Shown: positions 17,506 through 27,260, counted from the first letter of the stretch. The stretch is DNA of 64,000 nt from Halospeciosus flavus (GCF_029814175.1 NZ_CP122312.1:1-64000), one strand, 5' to 3'. Notes: generated from the letters alone by a model not told the origin. Numbers and translations are program-made.

Positions 17506-19740
17506 ATGAGCGAACTGAACACACAGGGCGCCTTCGGCCACTCGGGGCTCAGAGAGACGCTCACCGAGAACGTCGGTATGTCGAGTTCGGAAGCCGACGT
17601 GTACCTCGCGCTGGTCCAGTACGGCAAGCAGTCGATGACGGAGATCGCCGACCACTCGGGCGTCCCGAAACAGCGAGTGTACGACGTCGTCGACGGCCTC
17701 CGCTCGGACGGGTTCGTCGAGATCGTCGACGAGTACCCGAAGAAGGCCTACGCCGTCGACCCGGCCGAGACGATCGAGCCACTCATCGACAGACTCCACC
17801 GGGCCGAGGACGAACTCGAGTCGCTCTACGAACGCGTCGAAGAGATCGAGGGCGGTATCAGCCTCTTCAAGAGCCGCGCGTCGATCGAGAAGCACGTCCG
17901 CGAAGTCCTCGACGAGGCCGAGGAGAGCGTCTATCTCACGATACCGTTCTCCGAACTCGACACGTTCGCGACGGACATCCGCGCGGTGAGAGAGCGGGGT
18001 GCCCGGGTACTGCTCGTCATCTCGAACCTCCCCGAAGCGCAGATCGGCGAGGACGCGGTCACCATAGACGAACAGTACCTCGACGTCGCCGACCGTATCC
18101 GTGGGATCAAGTCCAACGAGGAGTTTCTCTTGACGGCCGACCGGCGGAGTGCCATCTTCTGGACCGACGTCGACGAGACACGGATGACGAGCGACCAGCA
18201 GGGGTACCGCATCACAAACCCCGAGTTGGCGTTCACGCTCGACCGCTTCCTGGACGAGTCGATCTGGCCGCTCACGAAACCGGTCGCGAACCGCGATACG
18301 GACCCGACGTACCCAGAGCGCTACCTCCGGATGCGGAACTGTCTCATCGACCTGCGCGAAGCGACCGAGACACACCCGTTGCGCTCGTTCCGGGTCGAGT
18401 TCGAGGGCCACGACGTCGAGTCCCGCGAGGAGGTGACCAAGCGCGGGACGCTCGTCGGGTACCACTACTCGCCGTTCGACCGACGTGCGTACATGCAACT
18501 CGACGTGAACGGCGAGGGAGTCGTGACGGTCGGCGGGTGGAAGGCCACCCTGGAGGACTACGAGGCGCGTCGCATCACCATCGAACTGCACGAGGACCGT
18601 CGTGTCGGGAACCAGATGGACGACGAGACGGCCCGCCACCTCGAGTCGTGTCGAACGGCGCTCCCCGAGACGCTCGACGGGGTCACGATCGAACCGGTCT
18701 TCGGGTTCGACGGCTTCGTCGACCGAGTCCGGGAAATGGTCGACACGCGACAGGGGTCCGATTCGTACGACCAACTCGACGAACTCCAGACGTTCGGAGA
18801 CCGCCTCAGCCGGTCGGCCGCGAGCGACACCTCGTTCACGAACGAGTGGATTCAGACGGATCTCCGGTGTGGCGGGCACACCTCGCACCTCTCGCGTGCG
18901 TTCGGCCGATTCGACTACGCGCCGACGCTCGTCGGCGCGTTCGGGAAGCCGATCGAGGACGTCTTCCTCGAGGAGTTCGGGGAGTACGACGTCTTCTCCT
19001 ACGGCGCGCCGACGATCACCGACGCCGTCGAGTTCAACGACGGAAAGCTCATGCTCCAGGAGACCGGCGACCTCCCTTCACTCGACTGGGCGACACTCCG
19101 CGGGGAGATCGGTCTGGAGATGCTCGCCGACGCCGTCGACGGTTCGACGGTCCTCGGCATCGGCTACTGGGCCAGCGCCCCCTCGATGCCGACGGTCTGG
19201 GACGGGATTCGAGAGGAACTCTGGCCCCTCCTCGACGACCCACCGGACCGCATCTTCGTCGACCCGGCCGACGTGCGGCAACTCTCGACCGACCTCCTTG
19301 CCGAGGGTGCGCCGGCGCTCGAACGACTCGACGACTGCGCCCCCGTCACGGTGAGCGCGAACCGAGGGGAGACCGGCGTCTTCGCCGACCTCGGGTCGTC
19401 GACCGGCGACGAACGGCCGCTCGTCGACACCGTCGAAGACGCGCGAGACGCACTCGGTGTGACCCGGTTCGTCGGGCACTCTCCCACCGAATCCGCCGTC
19501 TGCGGTCCCGACGGCACGTTCCGGTCCGTCGTCCCGCGGGTCGACGACCCCGAACTGACGACCTCCGCGGGGGACCACTTCAACGCCGGACTCGTCCTCG
19601 CACAGCACCTCGATCTCGGCGACGGCGCGTCGCTCGTCCTGGGCAACGCGCTCGCGGGCCACTTCGTCCGTCACGGTGAGCCACCGACGTACGACCAGCT
19701 CCGGACCTTCGTCTCGGAGTACGAAACCAAGCTCGACTAA
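17506..19740 (+). CDS. TrmB-family sugar regulator fused to a PfkB-type carbohydrate kinase domain
   Basis: A 744-aa two-part protein. Residues 15-85 form a TrmB winged helix ([22 protein letters not shown]), 88-120 a coiled linker, and 125-370 the TrmB effector region (a PLD-like part, then a sugar-binding part with [16 protein letters not shown]). From about 398 to the end it resembles PfkB ribokinase-like enzymes: GFDGFVDRV, a Gly-Gly turn with an AFGRF helix (456-468), an NxxE metal motif (N619-RGE622), and a GAGD-like motif S687-A-G-D690 keeping the catalytic-base Asp. It sits inside the ABC operon between permease 2 and the ATPase. It could sense and phosphorylate the imported sugar, or use a kinase fold as sensor. 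Activity is unproven. Confidence 0.8.
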   Translation: MSELNTQGAFGHSGLRETLTENVGMSSSEADVYLALVQYGKQSMTEIADHSGVPKQRVYDVVDGLRSDGFVEIVDEYPKKAYAVDPAETIEPLIDRLHRAEDELESLYERVEEIEGGISLFKSRASIEKHVREVLDEAEESVYLTIPFSELDTFATDIRAVRERGARVLLVISNLPEAQIGEDAVTIDEQYLDVADRIRGIKSNEEFLLTADRRSAIFWTDVDETRMTSDQQGYRITNPELAFTLDRFLDESIWPLTKPVANRDTDPTYPERYLRMRNCLIDLREATETHPLRSFRVEFEGHDVESREEVTKRGTLVGYHYSPFDRRAYMQLDVNGEGVVTVGGWKATLEDYEARRITIELHEDRRVGNQMDDETARHLESCRTALPETLDGVTIEPVFGFDGFVDRVREMVDTRQGSDSYDQLDELQTFGDRLSRSAASDTSFTNEWIQTDLRCGGHTSHLSRAFGRFDYAPTLVGAFGKPIEDVFLEEFGEYDVFSYGAPTITDAVEFNDGKLMLQETGDLPSLDWATLRGEIGLEMLADAVDGSTVLGIGYWASAPSMPTVWDGIREELWPLLDDPPDRIFVDPADVRQLSTDLLAEGAPALERLDDCAPVTVSANRGETGVFADLGSSTGDERPLVDTVEDARDALGVTRFVGHSPTESAVCGPDGTFRSVVPRVDDPELTTSAGDHFNAGLVLAQHLDLGDGASLVLGNALAGHFVRHGEPPTYDQLRTFVSEYETKLD

Positions 19741-19745
19741 CGACA

Positions 19746-20905
19746 ATGGGACAGATTTCACTCAACGACGTCACGAAGACGTTCGACGACGGTAGTATCG
19801 TCGCAGTAGACGACCTGAACATCGAGATCGCCGACGGCGAGTTCCTCGTCCTCGTCGGCCCCTCGGGGTGTGGGAAATCCACCACCCTGCGGATGATCGC
19901 CGGCCTCGAGTCCATCAGCGCGGGCGACATCTCCATCGGAGACGTCCGCGTCAACAACCTGGAACCGCGCGAGCGAGACATCGCGATGGTGTTCCAGAAC
20001 TACGCGCTCTACCCCCACAAGTCCGTGCGGGAGAACATCGGGTTCGGGCTCCGACTGTCGACCGACCTCTCGAACGCCGAAATCGAGGAGCGCGTCGAAG
20101 ACGCGGCCGAGATGATGGGCATCGAGGACCTCCTCGACGACAAACCGAAACAGCTCTCCGGTGGGCAACAACAGCGTGTCGCCCTCGGCCGGGCCATCGT
20201 CCGGGAACCGGAGGCGTTCCTGTTCGACGAACCGCTCTCGAACCTCGACGCGAAGCTCCGCACGCACATGCGCACGGAGATCTCCCGTATCCAGCAGGAA
20301 CTCGGTGTCACGTCCATCTACGTCACCCACGACCAGGCCGAGGCGATGACGATGGGCGACCGAATCGCCGTGCTGAACGACGGGCAACTCCAGCAGGTCG
20401 GGACGCCCAACGAGGTGTACGACCACCCCGAGAACCGCTTCGTCGCGAGTTTCATCGGCTCACCCTCGATGAACTTCGTCGACGCGACGGTCGACGTCCG
20501 CGACGACGGGACGTACGTCGTCGCGAAGAGCGGCGCCGACACGCTCTCGTACCCAGTCGACGACGTCGCCGCCGAACTGCGCTGGAAGACGGACAGTCCC
20601 TCGAAGTCGGCGTCCGTCCGGAGGACATCCGACACGTCGCAGACGACGAGGCACCCGACGAACGGGTCCAGACGGCACCAGTCGAGGTGGTCGAGCCGAT
20701 GGGCAGCGACAACTTCCTCCACGTCGACCTCAACGGCGTGACGTGGACGTCGCGGGTCGACTCCCGCTACGAACCCGACCCCGGTGAGCAGTTCACCTTC
20801 ACGTTCGACCTCGACGCGTTACACCTGTTCGCCGACGACGGGACGACGATCAAGTCGAAGAGCGAGCGACCCGAGACGACGACCGAACGGGAGGCGAGCG
20901 CGTAA
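19746..20905 (+). pseudogene. Sugar ABC transporter ATPase (MsmX/UgpC type), frameshifted near its C-terminus
   Basis: ATP-binding subunit of the CUT1 transporter. It has Walker [11 protein letters not shown], the signature LSGGQQQR, Walker [13 protein letters not shown], and a TOBE-type C-terminal regulatory domain. The frame is intact through the nucleotide-binding domain, then breaks near 20580-20590 (CTGCGCTGG). The C-terminus continues in another frame as [15 protein letters not shown] to a stop at 20905. One missing base there restores a protein of about 386 aa, a normal length. Without it, the original frame stops at 20741 with an altered tail. It lies four bases after the TrmB-kinase gene and just before the dehydrogenase ATG. 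Confidence 0.85.
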
Positions 20906-20906
20906 C

Positions 20907-21989
20907 ATGGCCGACTCGACCACTCTTCCGGAGTCGATGCGTGCGTCGGTCCTGACCGACGTCGGATCCGTCGAAGTCGAGGAGCGCGAACTCCCCGAAC
21001 CGGGTCCGAACGAGGTGCTCGTCCTGGTCGGCGCCTGCGGGGTCTGTATGACCGACTTCCACATGTACCACGGTTCGTTCGACGTCGAGACGCCACTGGT
21101 GCTCGGCCACGAGAGCGCCGGCGAGGTCGTCGCGACCGGCGACGACGTGAAGACGGCCGACGTCGGGGACCGTGTCGCGATGAACCCGGTCGTCCCGTGC
21201 CACGCCTGCAAGTACTGCAAGCGCGGCGAGACCCACCTCTGTGAACACAACACGTCTATCGGTGGGGCCGGCGAGACCATCATCGACGGCGCGTTCGCCG
21301 AGTACGTTCGCGTCCCCGAGACCAACGTCGAAGACGTCGGCGACATGCCCTACGAGCGGGCGGCCCTGGCCGAACCGCTCGCCTGCTGTATCCACGGCGT
21401 CGACCGCGTCGACATCGGTCACGGAGATAGCGTCGCCATCATCGGCGCGGGTCCCATCGGTCTGTTGCTCCTCCAGACGTTCCGCGACCGCGGTGCCGCG
21501 CCGGTCATCGTCTCGGAACTCGACGCCGAACGCCGGCAACTCGCCGAGGAACTCGGTGCCGACGTCACGATAGACCCGGCCGAAGAGGACCCCGTCGAGG
21601 TCGTCGACTCCATCGTCGGGAAGGTCGACGTCGCCGTCGAGGCGGTCGGGATGGTCCCGACCATCGAACAGGCCAACGAGATGGTCGCGAAGGGCGGTGA
21701 CACTCTCGTCTTCGGCGTCCCCTCGCAGGACGCGACGCTGGAGATCGACCCCTTCGACGTGTACTTCCGGGAGGCGGACTACCGCGGGACGTACGCGCTC
21801 GACACGGACGACTTCCAGCGCGCGGTCAGACTCCTCGAGTACGGCCGTATCGAGACGGAACCCCTCGTCACCGAGACGCTGGGTCTCTCGGAACTCCCCA
21901 CCGCGTTCGAACGGATGGAGAACACGGAGGGACTGAAGAAACTCGTCCGCCCCGGCCGTGAGACGGCCGAGGATGGAGGTGGACGATGA
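20907..21989 (+). CDS. Zinc-dependent alcohol/polyol dehydrogenase (second, distinct)
   Basis: A 360-aa medium-chain dehydrogenase. It has catalytic zinc ligands in GVCMTDF and GHESAGE, a four-Cys structural lobe (CHACKYCKRGETHLC), and a nucleotide turn IIGAGPIGLLLL. It is related to, but clearly different from, the duplicated dehydrogenase at 3499 and 12941. It begins one base after the ATPase stop and overlaps the aldolase start (ATGA), so it belongs to the transporter operon. It probably oxidises a polyol or sugar alcohol; threonine-type or sorbitol-type substrates cannot be told apart here. Confidence 0.9.
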   Translation: MADSTTLPESMRASVLTDVGSVEVEERELPEPGPNEVLVLVGACGVCMTDFHMYHGSFDVETPLVLGHESAGEVVATGDDVKTADVGDRVAMNPVVPCHACKYCKRGETHLCEHNTSIGGAGETIIDGAFAEYVRVPETNVEDVGDMPYERAALAEPLACCIHGVDRVDIGHGDSVAIIGAGPIGLLLLQTFRDRGAAPVIVSELDAERRQLAEELGADVTIDPAEEDPVEVVDSIVGKVDVAVEAVGMVPTIEQANEMVAKGGDTLVFGVPSQDATLEIDPFDVYFREADYRGTYALDTDDFQRAVRLLEYGRIETEPLVTETLGLSELPTAFERMENTEGLKKLVRPGRETAEDGGGR

Positions 21990-22792
21990 GCGACTTCGCA
22001 GTCCTCGATACGGACTCCGGGAACGCGGTCGTCGCCGCGCTGGACCACGGCATCGGTATGGGTGCCGTCGACGGGTTCGAGGACCCGGAACCGGTCCTCA
22101 CGTCCGTCCTCGACGCCGAACCGGACGGCGTCCTCGTCGGACCGCACTTCGCCCGACACTACGCGGACCGGTTCGCGTCCTCGTCGACGGACTTGCTCGT
22201 CACCGCCGACTTCGTGTCGTTCTCGACGCACCCCGGCGAGTCCGTCGGTCCGGGAGTCCAGACTCAGCCGTTCGGCACCGACCTCCTCCGCGAACTCGAC
22301 CCCGTCGGCGTGAAGTCGGTGCTCGCGTTCGGCCGCGACGACCCCGAGACGTTCCGCCGGAACGTCGAGTACATCGGCGAACTCGAACGCGAACTCCGCG
22401 GGACGGGCATCCCCCTCATCGTCGAGACCGTGATGTGGGGCGACGCGATTCCCTCGCGCTTCGAGACCGAAGCGGAGTACGTCGCCGACTCGGCCCGAAT
22501 CGGATGGGAACTCGGCGCGGATATCCTGAAGGTTCCCTACACGGGGTCCGTCGAGAGTTTCGAACCGGTCGCGTCGAACGCGCCCGTCCCGACGATGGTT
22601 CTCGGCGGGCCCGCGTCCGGGTCGACGCGAGCGATCCTCGACGACGTCGCGGGCGCGGTCGCCGGCGGTGCCCGCGGTCTCATCGTCGGCCGATCCATCT
22701 GGCAGACCGAGGACCCCACCGCCGTCGTCGAGGCCATGAACGGCATCGTCCACGAAGGGAAGAGCGTCGACGCCGTCTGGGACCAGAACTGA
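21986..22792 (+). CDS. Class I aldolase of the DeoC/FbaB/LacD group
   Basis: A 268-aa TIM-barrel aldolase. It has an ALDHG motif near the N-terminus (AALDHGIGMGAVDGFED), a strand VETVMWGDAIPS, and ADILKVPYTGS, where the Lys is the expected Schiff-base residue near position 180; the C-terminus has VLGGPASG and GLIVGRSIWQ phosphate-binding loops. Archaeal-type fructose-bisphosphate aldolases and related ketose-phosphate aldolases share these. Its start overlaps the dehydrogenase stop. With the 1-phosphofructokinase at 23821 it could complete conversion of a ketose phosphate to triose phosphates. Confidence 0.85.
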   Translation: MSDFAVLDTDSGNAVVAALDHGIGMGAVDGFEDPEPVLTSVLDAEPDGVLVGPHFARHYADRFASSSTDLLVTADFVSFSTHPGESVGPGVQTQPFGTDLLRELDPVGVKSVLAFGRDDPETFRRNVEYIGELERELRGTGIPLIVETVMWGDAIPSRFETEAEYVADSARIGWELGADILKVPYTGSVESFEPVASNAPVPTMVLGGPASGSTRAILDDVAGAVAGGARGLIVGRSIWQTEDPTAVVEAMNGIVHEGKSVDAVWDQN

Positions 22793-22815
22793 GGCGGCAC
22801 GGCCACCGTCGTCGC

Positions 22816-23594
22816 CTACCGCACGGTGTAGCCGCCGTCGATGGTCACGGACTCGCCGGTCACGTACGAGGAGGCCTCCGACGAGAGGAAGACCACGAGC
22901 GGACCGAGCGTCTCCGGCGGGGCGATCTCGTCCTGGAGCATTCGGCGGCGCCAGGCGTTGGCCATCGTCTCGTCGTTCTCCAGTACCTCCTCGACCATGT
23001 CGGTCGCGATGTACCCCGGGTTGACGTTGTTCACGCGGATGTCGTACTCCGCCCACTCCGAGGCGAGTTGGTTCTTCATGCCTTCGAGTCCCGCCTTCGA
23101 GGCGTTGTAGCCGACCTGTGGCTGTGGGTGGTTTGCGACGAACGCGGACACCGAGGAGACGTTGACGATGGAGCCACCGCCGTCGTCGATCATCGCCCGG
23201 CCCGCGTGCTTCGCGCAGAGGAAGGCCCCGGTGAGGTTTATCTCGACGACACGGCGCCACTCCTGGAGACTCATCTCCTCCGCCGGGACGTTGATGGTTA
23301 TCCCGGCGTTGTTGACGAGGACGTCCGGCGTCCCGAACTCCGCCCGGACCGTCTCGACCATCGCCTCGACCATCGCCTCGTCCGTGACGTCGACCGGGAC
23401 GGCGAGCGTGTCGGCACCGGTCTCGGAAGCGATCTCCGCCGCGGTCTCCCGTCCCGATTCTTCGTCTCTGTTCGCGACGACGACGTTCGCACCCGCCTCC
23501 GCGAGCGCGGTCGCGAGCGCCCGCCCGATCCCTCGATTCCCACCGGTCACGATCGCGGTCCGCCCGTCGAGGCGGAACTGGTCAGAACAGTCAC
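22816..23594 (-). pseudogene. Short-chain dehydrogenase/reductase, start probably lost to a 1-base deletion
   Basis: An SDR with the TGGNRGIG cofactor motif and the catalytic YxxxK (YNASKAG), ending in VTIDGGYTVR. It probably interconverts a sugar or polyol hydroxyl and ketone using NAD(P). The continuous frame has no start codon upstream of a GTG at 23550, which would remove the first beta strand. A GTG at 23594 reads MTVL in another frame; inserting one G near 23582 gives MTVLDQFRLDGRTAIVTGG, a typical SDR N-terminus. So a one-base deletion, real or technical, is likely. It faces away from the kinase gene at 23821. Confidence 0.75.
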
Positions 23595-23820
23595 GTGTCG
23601 TGAGTTACCGGGACACAGAATGAAGATTGTGGAACGTCAGTCGGAATCGGACAGTCGGTTCACACCCCGAACGGCGCGGCCTGCCGGCGGGCACGTCGGC
23701 CGTGTTCCACTTCGACCAGAGCTAAGACGTCCGAGGACAGACGGGAGAACGAATGCGTCCCGAGGACGTCCTGTTGCCGACCGGAACGCGACGGCCGAGA
23801 GATATCGAGGTGGTCGAGAC

Positions 23821-24723
23821 GTGATCCTGACGGTGACGCCGAACCCGGCCGTCGACCAGACCGTCCGCCTCGACGACACTCTCTCCGCGGACGGGGTGAA
23901 TCGGAGTTCCGACACCCGGTTCGACGCCGGGGGGAAGGGAGTCAACGTCGCGAAGTACCTCGCGGCCCTCGACACCGACACCGTCGCCTCGGGGATCGTC
24001 GGTGGCTTCCTCGGCGAGTACGTCGAGCGCGAACTCGACGCAGCGGGCGTGGCGAACGACTTCGTCGCGACCGACGGACTGACCCGACTCAACACGACGA
24101 TACTCGACGCGGCGGACGAGTACAAGGTGAACCAGACGGGACCGCGAGTAGCCGCAACCGCGGTCGACGAGTTGGTCGAGACGGTCCGGCGTCACGACCC
24201 GGACACCGTTCTCGTCGGCGGCAGTCTCCCACCGGGGTTCGACGGAGACGACCTCGACCGACTCGCGACCGCGGGCGACTGGCGGACGGCGGTCGACACC
24301 GGCGGGGAGCGACTCGCCGAACTCGCCGCGGACTACGACCTCTGCAAGCCGAACCGCGGCGAACTCGCCGACGCGACCGGGCTACCGACCGGGACCGTCG
24401 AGGAGTGTGCGGTCGCCGCGGAGGAGTTACGGGAGTCCGGGTTCACGACGGTCGTCGCCTCCCTCGGGAGCGACGGGGCCGTGCTGGCGACCGAGGGGTC
24501 GGTGTACCACGCGCCCGCACTCGGCGTCGAGGTGACCGACACCGTCGGCGCGGGCGACGCACTCCTCGCGGGCGTCCTCGCCGCACTCGACCGAGGGGCT
24601 TCCGGACCGGACGCGCTCGCAGCGGGAGTCGCCACGACCGCCCGGGTCGTCCAGGTCGCCGGGACGGCGCCGCCCTCGTTCACGGACCGGCGAGCAGAGC
24701 AGGTCGAGGCCTCGTCGGTTTAG
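23821..24723 (+). CDS. fruK: 1-phosphofructokinase (PfkB family)
   Basis: A 300-aa sugar-phosphate kinase of the FruK/LacC branch, expected to turn fructose 1-phosphate (or a related ketose phosphate) into the bisphosphate using ATP. It starts at GTG with ILTVTPNPAVDQTV, as in FruK proteins, and has FDAGGKGVNVAKYL, an NxxE motif in CKPNRGEL and the GAGD motif with the catalytic Asp (TVGAGDALLAG). The 226 bp before it separate it from the SDR and must hold its promoter. Its last 4 bases overlap the convergent aldo/keto reductase. It fits with the aldolase at 21986. Confidence 0.88.
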   Translation: MILTVTPNPAVDQTVRLDDTLSADGVNRSSDTRFDAGGKGVNVAKYLAALDTDTVASGIVGGFLGEYVERELDAAGVANDFVATDGLTRLNTTILDAADEYKVNQTGPRVAATAVDELVETVRRHDPDTVLVGGSLPPGFDGDDLDRLATAGDWRTAVDTGGERLAELAADYDLCKPNRGELADATGLPTGTVEECAVAAEELRESGFTTVVASLGSDGAVLATEGSVYHAPALGVEVTDTVGAGDALLAGVLAALDRGASGPDALAAGVATTARVVQVAGTAPPSFTDRRAEQVEASSV

Positions 24724-25745
24724 AGATCGGCGTACGGGCCGGCCTTCGCCTCGGTGAGCCGCTCAACTTGCTCGTTGGAGAGGTCGATCGCCGCGGCAGC
24801 GAGGTTCTCCTCGAGTTGGTCGGTGGTTCGGGCGCCGACGATAGGCGCGGTGACACCGTCGCGGTGCGTGAGCCACGCGAGCGCGGTCTGTGCGGGCGTC
24901 GCGCCCACCTCGTCGGCGACGTCGTCGAGGACGTCGTGGACGTCGAAGTTCTCCTCGGTGAGGTAGGACTCTTCAAACCGGCTCGACTCGGCGGCGCGCG
25001 ACTCGCCGGTCAACCCCTCCTCGCGGCTGTACTTTCCGGTCAGGAAGCCCTGTCCGAGCGGGCTCCACGGACACACCGCGAGCCCTTCCTCGCGCGCCAT
25101 CTCGAGGTAGTCTCCTTCGATCTCGCGGTCTACGAGGTTGTACCGTGGCTGGAGGACGCTGAACGGTTCCCAGCCCTCGCGTTCGGCGATCTGGTTCGCC
25201 TTCGTGACTTTCCACGCGTTCGGGCGGAGCGTGGATGCGCCGAGGTAGTGGACCTTCCCGGACTCGACGAGACCGTTCAGCGTCTTCGTCATCTCGCGGG
25301 CGGACGTCCGGTCGTCCCAGCGGTGGATGTAGAGGACGTCGATGTAGTCGGTGTCGAGTCGGTCGAGAATCGCGTCGACGCGGTTTCGGAGGGTCTTCCG
25401 GTTCGTCCCGCGACTGTTCGGGTCGCCGTCGCGAATCTGCCAGAAAATCTTCGAGGCGATGGTGAATCGCTCGCGGTCGTGGCCGCGCTCGTCGAGCCAG
25501 TTGCCGATCCAGCGCTCGCTGTCGCCGTCGCCGTACACGTCGGCCGTGTCGATGTACCGACCGCCCGCGTCGGCGTACGCGTCGAGGAGTTCGTAGGCGC
25601 GCTCTTCGTCGATTTCGACGTTCCCCGCTTCGGTCTCACGCCCGAAGCGCCACGTCCCGAACTGGAGTTCGCTCGTCTGGATGCCGGTGGAACCGAGTTG
25701 GACGAAATCGAGGTCGAGGTCGCGGTCGACGTCGGATGCAGCCAT
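24720..25745 (-). CDS. Aldo/keto reductase
   Basis: A 341-aa NADPH-dependent oxidoreductase with an (alpha/beta)8 barrel. The catalytic Asp and Tyr are in DTADVYGDGDSE, the Lys in ASKIFWQ and the His in VLYIHRWDD; the C-terminal cofactor region is APIVGARTTDQLEENL. I chose the ATG at 25745 (MAASDVDRD); a longer reading to 25814 adds a poorly conserved extension. It is convergent with fruK, overlapping it by four bases. It could act on sugars or aldehydes from the neighbouring pathway, but such enzymes are broad and the link is only positional. Confidence 0.88.
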   Translation of the reverse strand: MAASDVDRDLDLDFVQLGSTGIQTSELQFGTWRFGRETEAGNVEIDEERAYELLDAYADAGGRYIDTADVYGDGDSERWIGNWLDERGHDRERFTIASKIFWQIRDGDPNSRGTNRKTLRNRVDAILDRLDTDYIDVLYIHRWDDRTSAREMTKTLNGLVESGKVHYLGASTLRPNAWKVTKANQIAEREGWEPFSVLQPRYNLVDREIEGDYLEMAREEGLAVCPWSPLGQGFLTGKYSREEGLTGESRAAESSRFEESYLTEENFDVHDVLDDVADEVGATPAQTALAWLTHRDGVTAPIVGARTTDQLEENLAAAAIDLSNEQVERLTEAKAGPYADL

Positions 25746-25826
25746 GTCGAGCGGACGTACACAGGACGACCGGAAAAGCGTTGAGCAAGCGGCGGACGCG
25801 GTGGACAGGCTCACGCAGTCGCCCGG

Positions 25827-26333
25827 TCAGTCGCCCCGGTACAGCCGTTCGTCGTACTCGTTGAGTGGGTAGAAGTCGTCGACGGCGTCGCGGAGTCGAC
25901 CCGAGGCCGCGCCCTCGAACATCGCGGCCTCGACGACCTTCCCCTGGTCCTGCACGTACCGGATCGCCCGGTCGTAGTCGGCGTCGCCACTGACGACGAC
26001 CGCGACGTCGTACGAGTCGTTGAACCCCTGCGCGATGAGTTCCGTCGCCAGTGCGACGTCGACTCCCTTCTCGGTCGGGAGCTCCCCCGACTCCTTCAGC
26101 TCGCGCGAGACGACGCGGAAGCCGAGTTCGCGCTGGAGAAACTCGTAGAAGTCGGACTTGTCGTCGCCAGGCGTGTGCGAGTCGAACAGGTACGGCCGCA
26201 CGAGGTCGTAGTCCTCGGAGACGAGGTCGACGAGTTCGACGTAGTCGATTGCGTGCGTCTCGTCGTAGTGGTACTTCGCCGTCTGTTCGAGGTTCTGCGC
26301 GTCGACGAACAACATCGCCCGCTTCGACGTCAT
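25827..26333 (-). CDS. NYN domain (LabA/PIN-like) protein
   Basis: A 168-aa single-domain protein of the NYN/LabA group, a PIN-like nuclease fold. Acidic residues that normally bind the metal are present: Asp in LFVDAQNLEQ, Asp in KGVDVALATELI and the Asp cluster VVVSGDADYDRAIRY. The family includes RNases and toxin-like proteins; the substrate here is unknown. The start is the ATG at 26333 (MTSKRAMLF); the open frame extends upstream but into unconserved sequence. It lies downstream of the aldo/keto reductase gene on the same strand, without overlap. Confidence 0.82.
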   Translation of the reverse strand: MTSKRAMLFVDAQNLEQTAKYHYDETHAIDYVELVDLVSEDYDLVRPYLFDSHTPGDDKSDFYEFLQRELGFRVVSRELKESGELPTEKGVDVALATELIAQGFNDSYDVAVVVSGDADYDRAIRYVQDQGKVVEAAMFEGAASGRLRDAVDDFYPLNEYDERLYRGD

Positions 26334-26414
26334 GTCCGGGGTTCGCCCGCTTTCCGGAAGAGTGCTGTCGCCCCCGTGCGGTCGCGAGAGCCAGTTAACC
26401 GCGTCGTCCCTCGT

Positions 26415-26494
26415 CACGACGGTGAGTCGACGCGAGTCGACCCTCGTTCGTCGGTGTGACGGTGGGTCGACGTGTTTCGACCCTCACTCGTCGA
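26415..26494. repeat. Two-unit imperfect tandem repeat, period 40 bp
   Basis: The blocks 26415-26454 and 26455-26494 match with few changes: GTGAGTCGAC against GTGGGTCGAC, and CCTCGTTCGT against CCTCACTCGT at the same offset. The second copy covers the last codons and stop of the PadR gene, so the repeat probably arose by duplication of that gene end. Each unit contains GTCGAC-type short palindromes. Confidence 0.6.
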
Positions 26495-26765
26495 GCGCGA
26501 CGTACTGGTCTTCCCACTCCCGACGGTCTTCGAGTTCCCGCTCGCCTCGCCGCGTCGTCGTGTAGACGTTCGTTCGCTGGTCGAGTTCGCCCTTCTCCAC
26601 CAATCCCTTGTCGACGAGTGTATCGAGGTTCGGGTAGAGCCGTCCGTGGTGGATCTCCGACGTGTAGTACTCCTCGAGTTCCTCCTTGATAGCGAGACCG
26701 TGTGGGTCGTCGAGCCCCGTGATCACGTACAGGAGGTCACGCTGAAAGCCGGTTAGGTCGTGCAT
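26484..26765 (-). CDS. PadR family transcriptional regulator
   Basis: A 93-aa protein that is mostly a PadR winged helix: LTGFQRDLLYVITGLDDPHGLAIKEELEEYY, then HHGRLYPNLDTLVDKGLVEKG with the recognition helix, and the wing TNVYTTTRRGERELE. There is no long C-terminal dimerisation helix, as is common in short haloarchaeal members. PadR proteins are usually repressors that respond to small molecules. Its target is not evident; the 170 bp upstream, shared with the divergent winged-helix gene at 26937, is the obvious candidate. Confidence 0.85.
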   Translation of the reverse strand: MHDLTGFQRDLLYVITGLDDPHGLAIKEELEEYYTSEIHHGRLYPNLDTLVDKGLVEKGELDQRTNVYTTTRRGERELEDRREWEDQYVALDE

Positions 26766-26936
26766 CGTGCCTCTGAGTAGGGTTTTGAGTACAAGGTCAA
26801 AGTTGTTTGTACCGAAACGGCGACACGAACCGCCCGAACCGAGGAGACGAGGTCGTCCTCACGTGGCTACCGACCGCCTCCGAACGACACGCACGCCACA
26901 AGCCCTTAGCCGCCGGCCCGAGTCTACCCAGACAGA

Positions 26937-27236
26937 ATGCTCGACAGCCTCGAAGAAGAGGTCGACATGTTCAGCCGTCACCTCGAGATCCTGCAGCTCG
27001 TCATCGAGAACGGCCCCATCGGCATCGTCAAACTCTCGAACGAGACTGGCCACCCACACCACAAGGTCCGCTACTCACTGCGTATTCTCGAAGAAGAGGA
27101 ACTCATCGAGGCGACCAGCCAGGGCGCCGTCGCGACCGACCAGGCCGAGGAGTTCGTCGCCGAGACGAATGAGCGACTCGAAGAGATCGTCGAAAAACTC
27201 GAGAGTCTCAAGATCGAACCGGAAGCGGTCGAGTGA
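26937..27236 (+). CDS. Small winged-helix DNA-binding protein
   Basis: A 99-aa acidic protein with an HTH region at about residues 12-60 (RHLEILQLVIENGPIGIVKLSNETG, then HKVRYSLRILEEEELIEATSQ) and a C-terminal coiled-coil tail (LEEIVEKLESLKIE) that could dimerise. Similar small regulators are widespread in haloarchaea; no ligand domain is present. It is divergent from the PadR gene and converges on the glucosidase gene, ending 24 bp from that gene's stop. Confidence 0.8.
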   Translation: MLDSLEEEVDMFSRHLEILQLVIENGPIGIVKLSNETGHPHHKVRYSLRILEEEELIEATSQGAVATDQAEEFVAETNERLEEIVEKLESLKIEPEAVE

Positions 27237-27260
27237 GAGAAAGCCTCGGGGCGCCGGAGG

